DNA of 40,053 nucleotides from Chromatiales bacterium. GTDB taxonomy: Bacteria; Pseudomonadota; Gammaproteobacteria; Chromatiales; Chromatiaceae. The stretch is from positions 1 through 40,053 of the forward strand of contig JAKSBX010000275.1 in NCBI GenBank assembly GCA_022360905.1, written 5' to 3'. Position numbers and translations under genes: made by a program. This document shows, piece after piece, positions 24,300 through 32,279 of this stretch. How positions within the stretch are numbered: position 1 is the first letter of the stretch; each line of letters begins with the position of its first letter. The notes under the pieces are model-generated. The model was given only the letters and a program-made list of their open reading frames with translations, was not told the DNA's origin and ran no database searches.

Positions 24300-25421
24300 A
24301 TGGCAGAGAGCGATTTCGATTTTTCAGCAGTGGAGAGGCGCCTTGGTGTTTCCCGCCGGACATTTCTCAAGTTCTGCAGCGGGGTGGCGGCCTCTCTGGG
24401 GTTACCTTCCGGTGCTGCCATGGCGATGGCCGAAGCAGTGGCTGACCCTAAGCGGCGTCCGCCGGTGATCTGGCTGCATGGCCAGGAGTGTACCGGTCCC
24501 AGTGAGTCCCTGCTGCGTTCTGAGCAGCCCTCCCTGGAACATCTGATTCTCGATCTCATCTCCCTCGACTACCACCAGACCCTCGATACCGGTGCCGGGC
24601 ATCAGGTGGAAGATATCAAGAAGCAGGTCATGAAAGAGAATCAGGGTAAATACCTGCTGGTGGTGGAAGGGGCTATCCCGGTGGCCAGTGACGGCATCTT
24701 CTGCAAAATCGGTGGTGAGACCATGGTGGAGATCACCCACGAGGCGGCGGAACACGCGGCGGCAATTGTCGCTTTCGGCTCCTGCGCCAGTTGGGGAGGT
24801 GTTCAGTCGGCAGCGCCGAATCCTACCGGTGCGGTGGGTGCGCCCCAACTGCTCGAAGGGAAAACCGTGGTGACCATCCCCGGTTGTCCTCCCAATCCGG
24901 CCAACTTCATCGGCACGGTGCTCTATTTTGTCACCTACGGCAAGCTGCCGCCGATCGATGAAAAGGGGCGTCCAAAGTGGGCGTATGGTCGTCTGATTCA
25001 TGAGAACTGTTATCGTCGCCCCCACTTCGATGCGGGACGTTTCGCGCTGGAGTTTGGTGATGAAGGACACCGTAAAGGCTACTGTCTGTACAAACTCGGC
25101 TGTAAAGGACCAGAGACCTATAACAACTGCCCCACGCTGGAATACAACAATGTGGGCGGCGGTGTCTGGCCGGTTGGGGTGGGGCACCCCTGCTTTGGTT
25201 GTTCCGAAGGTGGGGTCGGGTTCAACAAGCCCCTGTTCAGCCTGGCGGATGTGAAGACCCATACCCCGCCCAACATGTTTCCCTCCATTGATGACCGAGA
25301 AGGTAATGAGCCTATCTCAGCCGGTGCGGCGGCGATTACCGGCGTCGCTGTCGGCCTGGCGGTGGGCGCCACTGCGATGGCGTCAAAGAAGCTGGATAAG
25401 AAAGAGCAGGATGGGGAGTAG
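24300..25421 (+). CDS. hybO: [NiFe] hydrogenase small subunit, Hyb type (group 1c)
   Basis: 373 residues (E. coli HybO has 372) from the second of two ATGs, six bases after GGAGA. A Tat signal (SRRTFLKFCSGVAAS, residues about 20-34) exports the folded protein with the large subunit. Iron-sulfur ligands are visible in order: GQECTGPSES, GSCASWGG and PGCPPNP for the proximal cluster; HENCYRR, GYCLYKLGCKGP and NNCPT; and GHPCFGCSE. A C-terminal hydrophobic helix (AAAITGVAVGLAVGATAMA) anchors the subunit to the membrane. It passes electrons from the NiFe site of HybC toward HybA and HybB. It is the first gene of the cluster, 11 bases before hybA. Confidence 0.96.
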   Translation: MAESDFDFSAVERRLGVSRRTFLKFCSGVAASLGLPSGAAMAMAEAVADPKRRPPVIWLHGQECTGPSESLLRSEQPSLEHLILDLISLDYHQTLDTGAGHQVEDIKKQVMKENQGKYLLVVEGAIPVASDGIFCKIGGETMVEITHEAAEHAAAIVAFGSCASWGGVQSAAPNPTGAVGAPQLLEGKTVVTIPGCPPNPANFIGTVLYFVTYGKLPPIDEKGRPKWAYGRLIHENCYRRPHFDAGRFALEFGDEGHRKGYCLYKLGCKGPETYNNCPTLEYNNVGGGVWPVGVGHPCFGCSEGGVGFNKPLFSLADVKTHTPPNMFPSIDDREGNEPISAGAAAITGVAVGLAVGATAMASKKLDKKEQDGE

Positions 25422-25432
25422 GGGGAGCGGAA

Positions 25433-26401
25433 ATGAAACGCAGAGATTTTCTCAAAGCCTCCCTTGGTGGTGCAGCCCTGATGGGTACTGGCGCTGCGCA
25501 GGGTCGGGGCAATCTGGAGCCGGCGGAGGAAGCCATCGGCATGTTGTTCGACTCGACCCTCTGCATCGGCTGCAAGGCCTGTGTGAGTAAATGCAAAGAG
25601 GTCAATGGTATGCCGCCCACTCCATTGGGCGATGAGACCTATTGGGATGCGGCTCGGGATCTTTCCCATGAGACCCTGAATGTAATCAAGGTCTATCGGG
25701 AGGGTGAGGCGAGTATCAAGGATGCGGCGGAAAACGGTTACGCCTTCGAGAAGCGCAGCTGTATGCACTGCGTGGATCCGGGTTGTGTCTCGGTCTGTCC
25801 GGTGACCGCCATGCGTCGTGACCCCAAGACCGGCATCGTTACCCATCATCCGGATGCTTGTATCGGTTGCCGCACCTGTATGGTGGGCTGTCCTTACAAC
25901 GTACCCCAGTTCGATTACGACAACCCATTTGGCGAGATCCACAAATGCCAGATGTGTAACCAGGAGGGGGTGGGCCGCATCGACAAAGGAGAGATGACCG
26001 GCTGTGCCGAGGTCTGCCCGACCGGCGCCACGCTGTTCGGTTCCCGCAAGGCCTTGCTTGAAGAGGCCAAACGTCGCATGACTCTAAAGCCGGGCGAGAT
26101 CTACAACTACCCGCGTGGAGATGTGCGTAAGCCTGAAAGTCACCATGAGAAGGTGGTGCCCGCTTATCAGAACCACATCTGGGGCGAGAAGGAGGCGGGT
26201 GGCACCAACGTTTTGCACGTCTCATCAATCCCGTTTGACAAGCTGGGTATGCCACCGCTGGAGGAGCGCTCTTACGCCTCTATCTCGGAGACCGTGCAAC
26301 ACACCCTCTATAGCTATTTGGCCCTGCCGGCGGTAGCCCTTGCCGGGCTCACCTATATCGTAAAACGCAATACTGAAGATGAAGATGGAGGCGAATCATG
26401 A
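25433..26401 (+). CDS. hybA: hydrogenase-2 type iron-sulfur electron transfer protein
   Basis: 322 residues. Tat signal MKRRDFLKASLGGAAL. Four cysteine groups for [4Fe-4S] clusters: CIGCKACVSKCKE, CMHCVDPGCVSVCP, CIGCRTCMVGCP, and CQMC with GCAEVCP. A C-terminal hydrophobic segment (YLALPAVALAGLTYIV) acts as membrane anchor, as in E. coli HybA. It stands on the periplasmic side and links the small subunit to the HybB quinone-reactive membrane protein. Its stop codon overlaps the hybB start by four bases (ATGA), indicating translational coupling. Confidence 0.95.
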   Translation: MKRRDFLKASLGGAALMGTGAAQGRGNLEPAEEAIGMLFDSTLCIGCKACVSKCKEVNGMPPTPLGDETYWDAARDLSHETLNVIKVYREGEASIKDAAENGYAFEKRSCMHCVDPGCVSVCPVTAMRRDPKTGIVTHHPDACIGCRTCMVGCPYNVPQFDYDNPFGEIHKCQMCNQEGVGRIDKGEMTGCAEVCPTGATLFGSRKALLEEAKRRMTLKPGEIYNYPRGDVRKPESHHEKVVPAYQNHIWGEKEAGGTNVLHVSSIPFDKLGMPPLEERSYASISETVQHTLYSYLALPAVALAGLTYIVKRNTEDEDGGES

Positions 26402-27537
26402 GTGCTTACCAACCGCTCAAGCGGCCCGTGATTACCTTCCCGTTTCTGGTGTTGAGTGTGGTGGCGCTGATCGGCACCTACTTCCTGGTGCAGCGCTTTA
26501 TCTACGGCATGGGACCTGTGACCAATATCAACGGCGGCTACGCCTGGGGTATCTGGGTGGTCTACGACGTGGTGGTGGGCACCGCCCTGGCCTGTGGCGG
26601 CTACGCTCTGGCGATCACTGTCTATGTGATGAACAAGGGTAAGTATCATCCACTGATCCGGCCGGCGATACTCGCCAGTCTGCTCGGCTACGGTCTGGGT
26701 GGTATCGGCGCCATGATCGATATGGGTCGCTGGTGGCAGTTCTATAACATCTTCACCCCCTGGCACATGAACTTCAACTCAGTGATGTTGGAGGTCGGAC
26801 TCTGCGTCGCCACCTATATCCTGGTGCTCTGCATCGAGTTCGCTCCCGCCTTTCTGGAGAAGATTGGCGCCAAAGGGGCTGTGAAGGCGCTCAACAAAGT
26901 GCTGTTTTTCTTTATCGCCCTGGGTGTGCTGCTGCCGACCATGCATCAATCCTCTCTGGGGTCGATGCTGATCGCCATGGGTTACAAGGTACATCCCCTA
27001 TGGCAGTCGCTGCACCTGCAACCGCTGCTGGCGATTCTCACCGCGCTTACCATGGGCTTTGCGGTGGTGGTGTTTGAAGCCTCCTTCAGCAGTGTCGGTT
27101 TCCGTCGCCCCAGTGAGACGCCGATACTGGCCGGCCTGGGCAAAGCGATCATGGGGCTGATCGGCGCCTATCTGTTGTTCCGCTTTGGTGAGATTGCGGT
27201 GAACGGCAAACTGGGTTTGATCTTCGCCGGTGACCTGGGGAGTCTGATGTTTCTCCTCGAGACGACGCTGTTTGTCTTTCCACTGGTGGTGTTGATGTCT
27301 GAAAAACGACGAGGCCATGGTCCGCTGTTGCTCTGGGCATCGGTTTCCATGCTGTTTGCCGGGGCACTCTATCGCTTTAATGCGTTTCTCATTACTTATG
27401 ATCCGGGCCCGGGTTACAGCTACTTCCCCTCCACCCCGGAGATCATGGTAACCGCCGGTATGGTGGCCATTGAGATCATGGCTTACCTGATCATCGTAAA
27501 AAAATTCCCCGTGCTACACGACGCAAAAACTGCGTAA
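26398..27537 (+). CDS. hybB: NrfD/HybB-type quinone-linked integral membrane subunit
   Basis: 379 residues (E. coli HybB 392), with about ten hydrophobic helices and few charged stretches. The NrfD/PsrC family pattern is seen in the NINGGYAWGIWVVYDVV segment and GIGAMIDMGRWWQFYNI. It lacks haem-binding CxxCH motifs, so it is not the cytochrome b subunit used by Hya-type enzymes. It transfers electrons from HybA to the quinone pool and in E. coli couples to proton movement. The fixed order hybO-A-B-C argues against the Isp-type group, where a different pair of genes sits between the subunits. Confidence 0.95.
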   Translation: MSAYQPLKRPVITFPFLVLSVVALIGTYFLVQRFIYGMGPVTNINGGYAWGIWVVYDVVVGTALACGGYALAITVYVMNKGKYHPLIRPAILASLLGYGLGGIGAMIDMGRWWQFYNIFTPWHMNFNSVMLEVGLCVATYILVLCIEFAPAFLEKIGAKGAVKALNKVLFFFIALGVLLPTMHQSSLGSMLIAMGYKVHPLWQSLHLQPLLAILTALTMGFAVVVFEASFSSVGFRRPSETPILAGLGKAIMGLIGAYLLFRFGEIAVNGKLGLIFAGDLGSLMFLLETTLFVFPLVVLMSEKRRGHGPLLLWASVSMLFAGALYRFNAFLITYDPGPGYSYFPSTPEIMVTAGMVAIEIMAYLIIVKKFPVLHDAKTA

Positions 27538-27558
27538 TACCGATTAGGAGATTTGATT

Positions 27559-29262
27559 GTGACAACACGTATTACTGTCGACCCGATAACCCGTATCGAA
27601 GGTCATCTGCGCATCGATGTAGAGGTGGATGACGGCAAGGTCAGCAAGGCCTGGTCCTCCGGTCAGATGTGGCGCGGCATAGAGAAGATCCTGGTTGGCC
27701 GTGACCCTCGAGAAGCCTGGACCTATACCCAAAGATTCTGTGGGGTATGTACTACGGTTCATGCGATCACCTCAGTGAGAGCGGTAGAGAATGCGCTTGA
27801 TCTGGAGGTTCCCGTCAATGCGCAGCTGATCCGAAACATCATCCAGACCGCCCATGCGGTACAGGACCATATTGTCCACTTCTACCACCTCTCGGCGGTA
27901 GACTGGGTGGATGTGGTCTCGGCGCTGGATGCCGACCCGGTGGCTACCGCCAAGCTGGCAGAGAGTCTCTCTGACTGGTCGCTCAATGGTCCTCATGAGA
28001 TGAAGGCGGTCCAGGAGCGGCTGAAGACCTTTGTCGGCAGCGGTCAGCTCGGTCCCTTTGCCAGTGGTTACTGGGGACATCCGGCGATGAAATTGCCGCC
28101 TGAAGTGAACCTGTTGGCGGTCGCCCACTATCTGCAGGCTCTGGATGTGCAGAACTACGCCAACAAGATCGTTGCGGTGCTGGGCGGTAAGAGCCCCCAT
28201 ATCCAGAATGTGGCGGTTGGTGGAGTAAGTAACTCGATCAGCCATGATGCCCCTTCGGTGCTCAACATCGAACGCCTGATGCTGATCAAAGGCTTCATCG
28301 ACAAGCTGGAGCCGTTCGTCAAATCCACCTATCTGGTGGATGTGCCGGCGATCGGCGCCTTCTATCTCGACTGGGCGGGCATCGGCGGTGGCGTCAACAA
28401 CTACCTGACCGTGCCGGACTGCCCTCAGGATACCAAGGGTACGGTGTTCGATCTGCCTGGTGGCTATATCGAAAACGGCGACATCAACAGCCTCAAACCG
28501 ATCACCACCTTCGGTGACACCTACTTCAGGGACGGTGTGGCGGAGAGTGCCAAACACGCCTGGTATGAGGGTGGTGATGCGCTCCACCCCTGGGTTGGCG
28601 AAACCGAGCCGCAATACACTGACTTCCAGGACGAGGGTAAGTACTCCTGGGTCAAGGCACCCACCTTCTACGGCAAGCGGGCCGAAGTCGGGCCGCTGGC
28701 CGACGTACTGGTTGGTGTGGCCACCGGCCACGACGGCTATACCAAGTACCTCAACCAGGCGATGGATACCCTGAAGACGGTTTCGCAAAATCCCGACATT
28801 CCGCTGGCGGCCGTCAACTCCACCATCGGTCGTCATGCGGCCAGGGCGGTGCGGTGCGCGGTGATGATCGATACCCTCAAAGATCAGTGGCAGAAGCTGG
28901 TGGACAACGTGGGTACCGGTGATGTGGATACCTTCAATGCGCCGGTTTTCCCCAAAGGAGAGGTCAAAGGGGTCGGCTTCCATCAGGCGCCACGGGGCAC
29001 GCTCTCCCACTGGGTGGTGATTGAAGATGGCAAGATCAAGAACTACCAGGCGGTGGTACCCAGTACCTGGAATGCGGGTCCACGGGATGCCAACGATGAG
29101 ATCGGCCCCTACGAATCCTCGCTGATGGATAATCCGGTCGCCGATCCGGAGAAGCCGTTGGAAGTGCTGCGCACCGTTCACTCTTTCGACCCCTGTATCG
29201 CCTGCGCCATCCACATGGTGGATACCGAGCAGAAAGAGATCGTGCGGGTCAAGGCGCTGTGA
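27559..29262 (+). CDS. hybC: [NiFe] hydrogenase large (catalytic) subunit, Hyb type
   Basis: 567 residues from a GTG with TAGGAG eight bases upstream, the same length as E. coli HybC. The active-site nickel ligands are in RFCGVCTTVH (Cys61, Cys64) and DPCIACAIH (Cys546, Cys549). His552 is the last residue of the mature protein; the 15-residue tail that follows is expected to be removed by HybD after nickel insertion. It oxidises H2 in the periplasm after Tat export together with HybO. The tail MVDTEQKEIVRVKAL still being encoded shows that maturation by an endopeptidase is required. Confidence 0.97.
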   Translation: MTTRITVDPITRIEGHLRIDVEVDDGKVSKAWSSGQMWRGIEKILVGRDPREAWTYTQRFCGVCTTVHAITSVRAVENALDLEVPVNAQLIRNIIQTAHAVQDHIVHFYHLSAVDWVDVVSALDADPVATAKLAESLSDWSLNGPHEMKAVQERLKTFVGSGQLGPFASGYWGHPAMKLPPEVNLLAVAHYLQALDVQNYANKIVAVLGGKSPHIQNVAVGGVSNSISHDAPSVLNIERLMLIKGFIDKLEPFVKSTYLVDVPAIGAFYLDWAGIGGGVNNYLTVPDCPQDTKGTVFDLPGGYIENGDINSLKPITTFGDTYFRDGVAESAKHAWYEGGDALHPWVGETEPQYTDFQDEGKYSWVKAPTFYGKRAEVGPLADVLVGVATGHDGYTKYLNQAMDTLKTVSQNPDIPLAAVNSTIGRHAARAVRCAVMIDTLKDQWQKLVDNVGTGDVDTFNAPVFPKGEVKGVGFHQAPRGTLSHWVVIEDGKIKNYQAVVPSTWNAGPRDANDEIGPYESSLMDNPVADPEKPLEVLRTVHSFDPCIACAIHMVDTEQKEIVRVKAL

Positions 29263-29278
29263 GCGCAGGAGTCGAATC

Positions 29279-29839
29279 ATGACTGAGCGACTAAAAGAGC
29301 AGATTCTAGTGATCGGTATGGGCAACGTGCTGATGCAGGATGAAGGGGTCGGCGTGCGGGCGGTTGAGGAGCTGGAACAGCACTACCTGATACCGGAAGG
29401 TGTCGAAGTGGTCGATGGTGGTACCACCGGTATGGAACTGTTCGAGCCGATGCGCAAGGCGCGCTATCTGATTATTGCCGATGCGGTCAATACCGGTGCT
29501 GCGCCCGGCAGTCTGGTGCGCATAGCGGATGAAGAGATCCCCGCGTTTTTTCAGACCAAACTTTCCAACCATCAACTGGGGGTCTCCGACCTGCTGGCAT
29601 TGCTGGCCCTGAAAGGGGAGACTCCGGAGCGGGTGTCGATCATCGGCATGGTGCCACACTCCCTGGAAAACCGTCTCGGGTTGACAGCTGAAGCCTCAGA
29701 GGGGCTGAAGTCGATGGTGCGGATGCTGGTTGATGAGCTGGCATCGCTTGGCATCGAGCTCGAACCCCGACCCCAAGCAGGGCGCGGGCACTGGAAACGG
29801 GAAGCTGAGTTCGAGGCTGCAGCGGGATTGGCTGGATGA
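29279..29839 (+). CDS. hybD: hydrogenase-2 maturation endopeptidase
   Basis: 186 residues. HybD-type proteases cleave the C-terminal tail of the large subunit once nickel is in place. The three nickel-recognition residues of the family are present: Glu22 in GMGNVLMQDEGVG, Asp68 in LIIADAVNTG and His98 in SNHQLGVSDLL. GGTTGMELF is also typical. Compared with E. coli HybD (164 residues) it has a C-terminal extension of about 20 residues, rich in charged residues and alanine, of unknown use. It follows hybC by 16 bases. The palindromic element directly downstream separates it from the remaining maturation genes. Confidence 0.95.
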   Translation: MTERLKEQILVIGMGNVLMQDEGVGVRAVEELEQHYLIPEGVEVVDGGTTGMELFEPMRKARYLIIADAVNTGAAPGSLVRIADEEIPAFFQTKLSNHQLGVSDLLALLALKGETPERVSIIGMVPHSLENRLGLTAEASEGLKSMVRMLVDELASLGIELEPRPQAGRGHWKREAEFEAAAGLAG

Positions 29840-29847
29840 ATTGGGTA

Positions 29848-29993
29848 GCCGCAAATGGACGCAAAGTACCGCCAACGACCGCAAATATTACATTTGCTGA
29901 ATTGAAATGATATGCAGGGAGATAACCTGTGTACTACCTGTTCATCACAACACCATTAGCGAACATTTGCGGTACTTTGCGTCCATTTGCGGC
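29848..29993. repeat. palindromic element B: 25-bp perfect terminal inverted repeats
   Basis: Bases 29848-29872 and 29969-29993 are exact reverse complements over 25 bases, outer end GCCGCAAATGGACGC. They enclose 96 AT-rich bases without a gene, which carry further copies of the CGCAAAT motif just inside the arms. The outer motif CCGCAAATGRACGC is shared with the element at 15403-15592. It sits between hybD and the hypC-type gene, inside what is otherwise one operon. It is MITE-like or REP-like; no transposase is present in the window. Confidence 0.8.
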
Positions 29994-30022
29994 ATGAATA
30001 TTCTAAAAAAGAGACTTGAAAT

Positions 30023-30295
30023 ATGTGCATAGGTATCCCGGCCCAGGTGATCGAGGCTGGTGACTTCGTAGCCCGTTGCCAGACCCGCAATGGGGAGGAG
30101 CAGATCAACATGATGTTGACCGGCCCGCAACCGGCAGGCACCTGGCTGCTGACATTTCTCGGTTCCGCCAGAGAGGTGATCACTGAGCAGGATGCCCGCC
30201 ACATCGATCAGGCGTTGGATGGGTTGAGTGCCGTGATGAGTAACGAGCAGGATATCGATGTGGATCACTACTTCCCCGGTCTGGGGAAGGCATGA
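30023..30295 (+). CDS. HypC/HybG/HupF-family hydrogenase maturation chaperone
   Basis: 90 residues. The protein begins MCIGIPAQVIE; the cysteine at position 2 is the residue with which this family holds the Fe(CN)2CO precursor and the large subunit. ARCQTRNGEEQINMMLTGPQPAGTWLLTFLGSAREVI follows the HupF variant more closely than housekeeping HypC. Its placement in the hyb cluster suggests it serves HybC, as HybG does in E. coli. A GAGA before the ATG is the likely ribosome binding site. It is separated from hybD by the palindromic element and is 22 bases from hybE. Confidence 0.93.
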   Translation: MCIGIPAQVIEAGDFVARCQTRNGEEQINMMLTGPQPAGTWLLTFLGSAREVITEQDARHIDQALDGLSAVMSNEQDIDVDHYFPGLGKA

Positions 30296-30317
30296 ACCAA
30301 ACCATTCAGGAGACATC

Positions 30318-30908
30318 ATGCAAGACGTTAACAGTATGACCCGGCAGATTGAGGCTGTTTTTAAACAGATCGAGCAAGAGCAGATGCAGGGTATACCGCT
30401 GCTCAATCCGGCGTTGCAGGTGGAAACCATCGGTTTCCAGGAGTATGGGGGGCGCATGATCGGTGTCCTGATCACCCCCTGGTTGATGAACCTGATGCTG
30501 TTTCCTGGTGATGCGGATGACTGGGGGGAATTGAAACTGGGTGACAATCAGTACCACCGGTTGCCATCCAACGAATACCGTTTCACGGTCAATGAGATTG
30601 ACGGCATTGGTCTTTGTCAGACCCATCCGCTCTATTCACCCATGCATGAGTTCATGAACCAGGAACATGCGGTGGCGGCCGCGGAGAGCTTCATGAGAAC
30701 CCTGATGGTTGAGGTTGAGGAACCGGATACGGATCCCCATGACGAAGCGTTGCTTGGGCGTATCCTGCGAGGCGAAGAGCGTGGTGAAGTGGAGATGGAT
30801 GGTTTCGCCCTGGCAGAAGCCAAGTGCAAACAGCAGAGTGTCGAAGCTGTGGAAGCCGAGCCTGTACACCTCACCAGGCGGGCGTTTCTCGGCGGTAGAG
30901 AGAGTTAA
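30318..30908 (+). CDS. hybE: [NiFe] hydrogenase assembly chaperone HybE/HupJ
   Basis: 196 residues from the ATG at 30318, preceded by AGGAGA. The family hallmark MIGVLITPWLMNLMLFPGDADDW lies near residue 45, followed by LPSNEYRF and LYSPMHEF. In E. coli HybE acts as a chaperone for the Tat-exported small subunit, so cofactor insertion precedes export. The C terminus HLTRRAFLGG looks like a twin-arginine motif placed at the wrong end of the protein. Similar C-terminal RRxFLrG tails occur in HupJ/HybE proteins as I know them. It is the last gene of the cluster. Confidence 0.9.
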   Translation: MQDVNSMTRQIEAVFKQIEQEQMQGIPLLNPALQVETIGFQEYGGRMIGVLITPWLMNLMLFPGDADDWGELKLGDNQYHRLPSNEYRFTVNEIDGIGLCQTHPLYSPMHEFMNQEHAVAAAESFMRTLMVEVEEPDTDPHDEALLGRILRGEERGEVEMDGFALAEAKCKQQSVEAVEAEPVHLTRRAFLGGRES

Positions 30909-30970
30909 ATGTGGAAACTACAATTGCCAGGCTCGCAAACTAAAATGCCCTGTTCTTCGTATATCTGACC

Positions 30971-31273
30971 TCAGTTACTGTTTGGGAGAGAAACGGTAAA
31001 TACCCGACCGGCTTCTACCTGTACATACCAGTCTTCAGGAAGCTGCTTATCCAAAGTGAGCGCCTCAATCAAAGGGGCAAAGCCCGGATCCACTTCAGTT
31101 ACATAGACCTGGCCGTCCGGCGTATCAAAAACAATCGAAAGCTCATCAAAAAGCGTTGGTGTGGCGCGGCTGATGGTGGCCTTACTTAAGGTATGCCACG
31201 GATACTCTTTCGTCGGGCTGGCGTGCTGGTCGATCAGTGATTCTCTGTCTGTATAAATTTTTACAAGTTGCAT
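30971..31273 (-). CDS. hypothetical protein of 100 residues
   Basis: No recognised family. It has no signal peptide or membrane helix, is mildly acidic, and shows alternating strands (SIVFDTPDGQVYVTEVD, WYVQVEAGRVFTVSLP), suggesting a small beta-rich cytoplasmic domain. It converges on hybE and is divergent from the MipA/OmpV gene. Codon composition looks coding, and the frame is not overlapped by a better one. Start codon support is weak. Confidence 0.55.
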   Translation of the reverse strand: MQLVKIYTDRESLIDQHASPTKEYPWHTLSKATISRATPTLFDELSIVFDTPDGQVYVTEVDPGFAPLIEALTLDKQLPEDWYVQVEAGRVFTVSLPNSN

Positions 31274-31473
31274 GTTTTAACGAGTTTCGTTTGTCAGGTT
31301 ATTAAATGCTGATCCATAACAAGATAGATTGGATTAGCGTTAACAGGCCCTAGCTGGGATTATTCCCGGATTTCCTGTTTCGTCATTTGTCACGCGTTCG
31401 CATTTTTACAATTTTTATCCCCAGAGCGGATTTATGCTTTTTCCATCAATCGAATATTGAAGGAGAAAAAGCC

Positions 31474-32223
31474 ATGTTACAAAGTCCGAAAACGCTCGCA
31501 GCCCTTGTGGGCTCGCTCTCTCTATCCATGAGTGTTTCTCTTTATGCAGAGGCGCGTGTGCAACTTGGGGTAGTAGTCTCGGCCAATAGCAGTTTTTACG
31601 AGGATGTCGGTCGGGATTACTACCTGCTTCCTCTAGTGATTGCCGATTATGACCGTTTCTATCTGCAGGGGATCGATGGTGGCTATCGGTTCTTTCAGGG
31701 GGAGGGCCAGAGTTTGGCGGTGGAGATTCGTCGCACCTTCGATGGCTATGACAGCGATGACAGTGATGCACTGGAGGGTATGCAAGATCGCGATCAGGCT
31801 TGGGAGGCTGGCTTGGTCTATGAGGCAAATCTGCTCGGTGGTCAGGCCAAGGCCAAGCTGCTGAGCGATATTTCCGACACTCACAACGGCTTCACCGGTC
31901 GGGTTGAGTATGAGCGGTCATTACTCACCGGGAGCACCTACATGGTCAACTGGTTCGGCGGTTCAGAATTCTGGAGTAGCAAGAAAACCGATTACTACTT
32001 TGGTGTGACTCCGGAAGAGGCGACCTCGGTACGGCCTGTTTACAAGGCGGATGAGAGTTACAACCTGTTTGCAGGGGTAAACACCGTGAAGCGTTTCAAT
32101 GCTGAGTACTCGCTGATTGCCAGTGCTGAATATCAATGGTCGACGGACGAAATCAATAACAGTCCGCTAACCGCCAGGCAGGACCAGTGGACGCTCTATG
32201 CCGGTATCTTTTACCAGTTTTAA
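31474..32223 (+). CDS. MipA/OmpV-family outer membrane protein
   Basis: 249 residues from the ATG at 31474, which has GAAGGAG before it. A signal peptide ends near LYAEA. The rest is a series of amphipathic strands with aromatic belts (DYYLLPLVIADYDRFYLQGIDGGYRFF, LAVEIRRTFDGY) and terminates in QWTLYAGIFYQF. A C-terminal aromatic residue is the usual signal for outer-membrane barrel assembly. MipA/OmpV proteins include scaffolds for murein enzymes and small-molecule channels. The role here is unknown. The next gene follows by 56 bases and could be co-transcribed. Confidence 0.85.
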   Translation: MLQSPKTLAALVGSLSLSMSVSLYAEARVQLGVVVSANSSFYEDVGRDYYLLPLVIADYDRFYLQGIDGGYRFFQGEGQSLAVEIRRTFDGYDSDDSDALEGMQDRDQAWEAGLVYEANLLGGQAKAKLLSDISDTHNGFTGRVEYERSLLTGSTYMVNWFGGSEFWSSKKTDYYFGVTPEEATSVRPVYKADESYNLFAGVNTVKRFNAEYSLIASAEYQWSTDEINNSPLTARQDQWTLYAGIFYQF

Positions 32224-32279
32224 GTCTGTTTCTCAGTGTAAATATGGTGAACAAATAGGTGATAAAAAGGAAGCGGACA

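Noticed and set aside
27772-29325. 517-codon antisense open frame over hybC
   Set aside because: Its length follows from the codon bias of hybC on the other strand; its translation is rich in His and Arg without domain character.
24297-29839. Isp-type (group 1e) hydrogenase, common in sulfur bacteria
   Set aside because: The intervening genes encode a Tat-exported four-cluster ferredoxin and an NrfD-type protein in the order hybO-A-B-C, not Isp1/Isp2.
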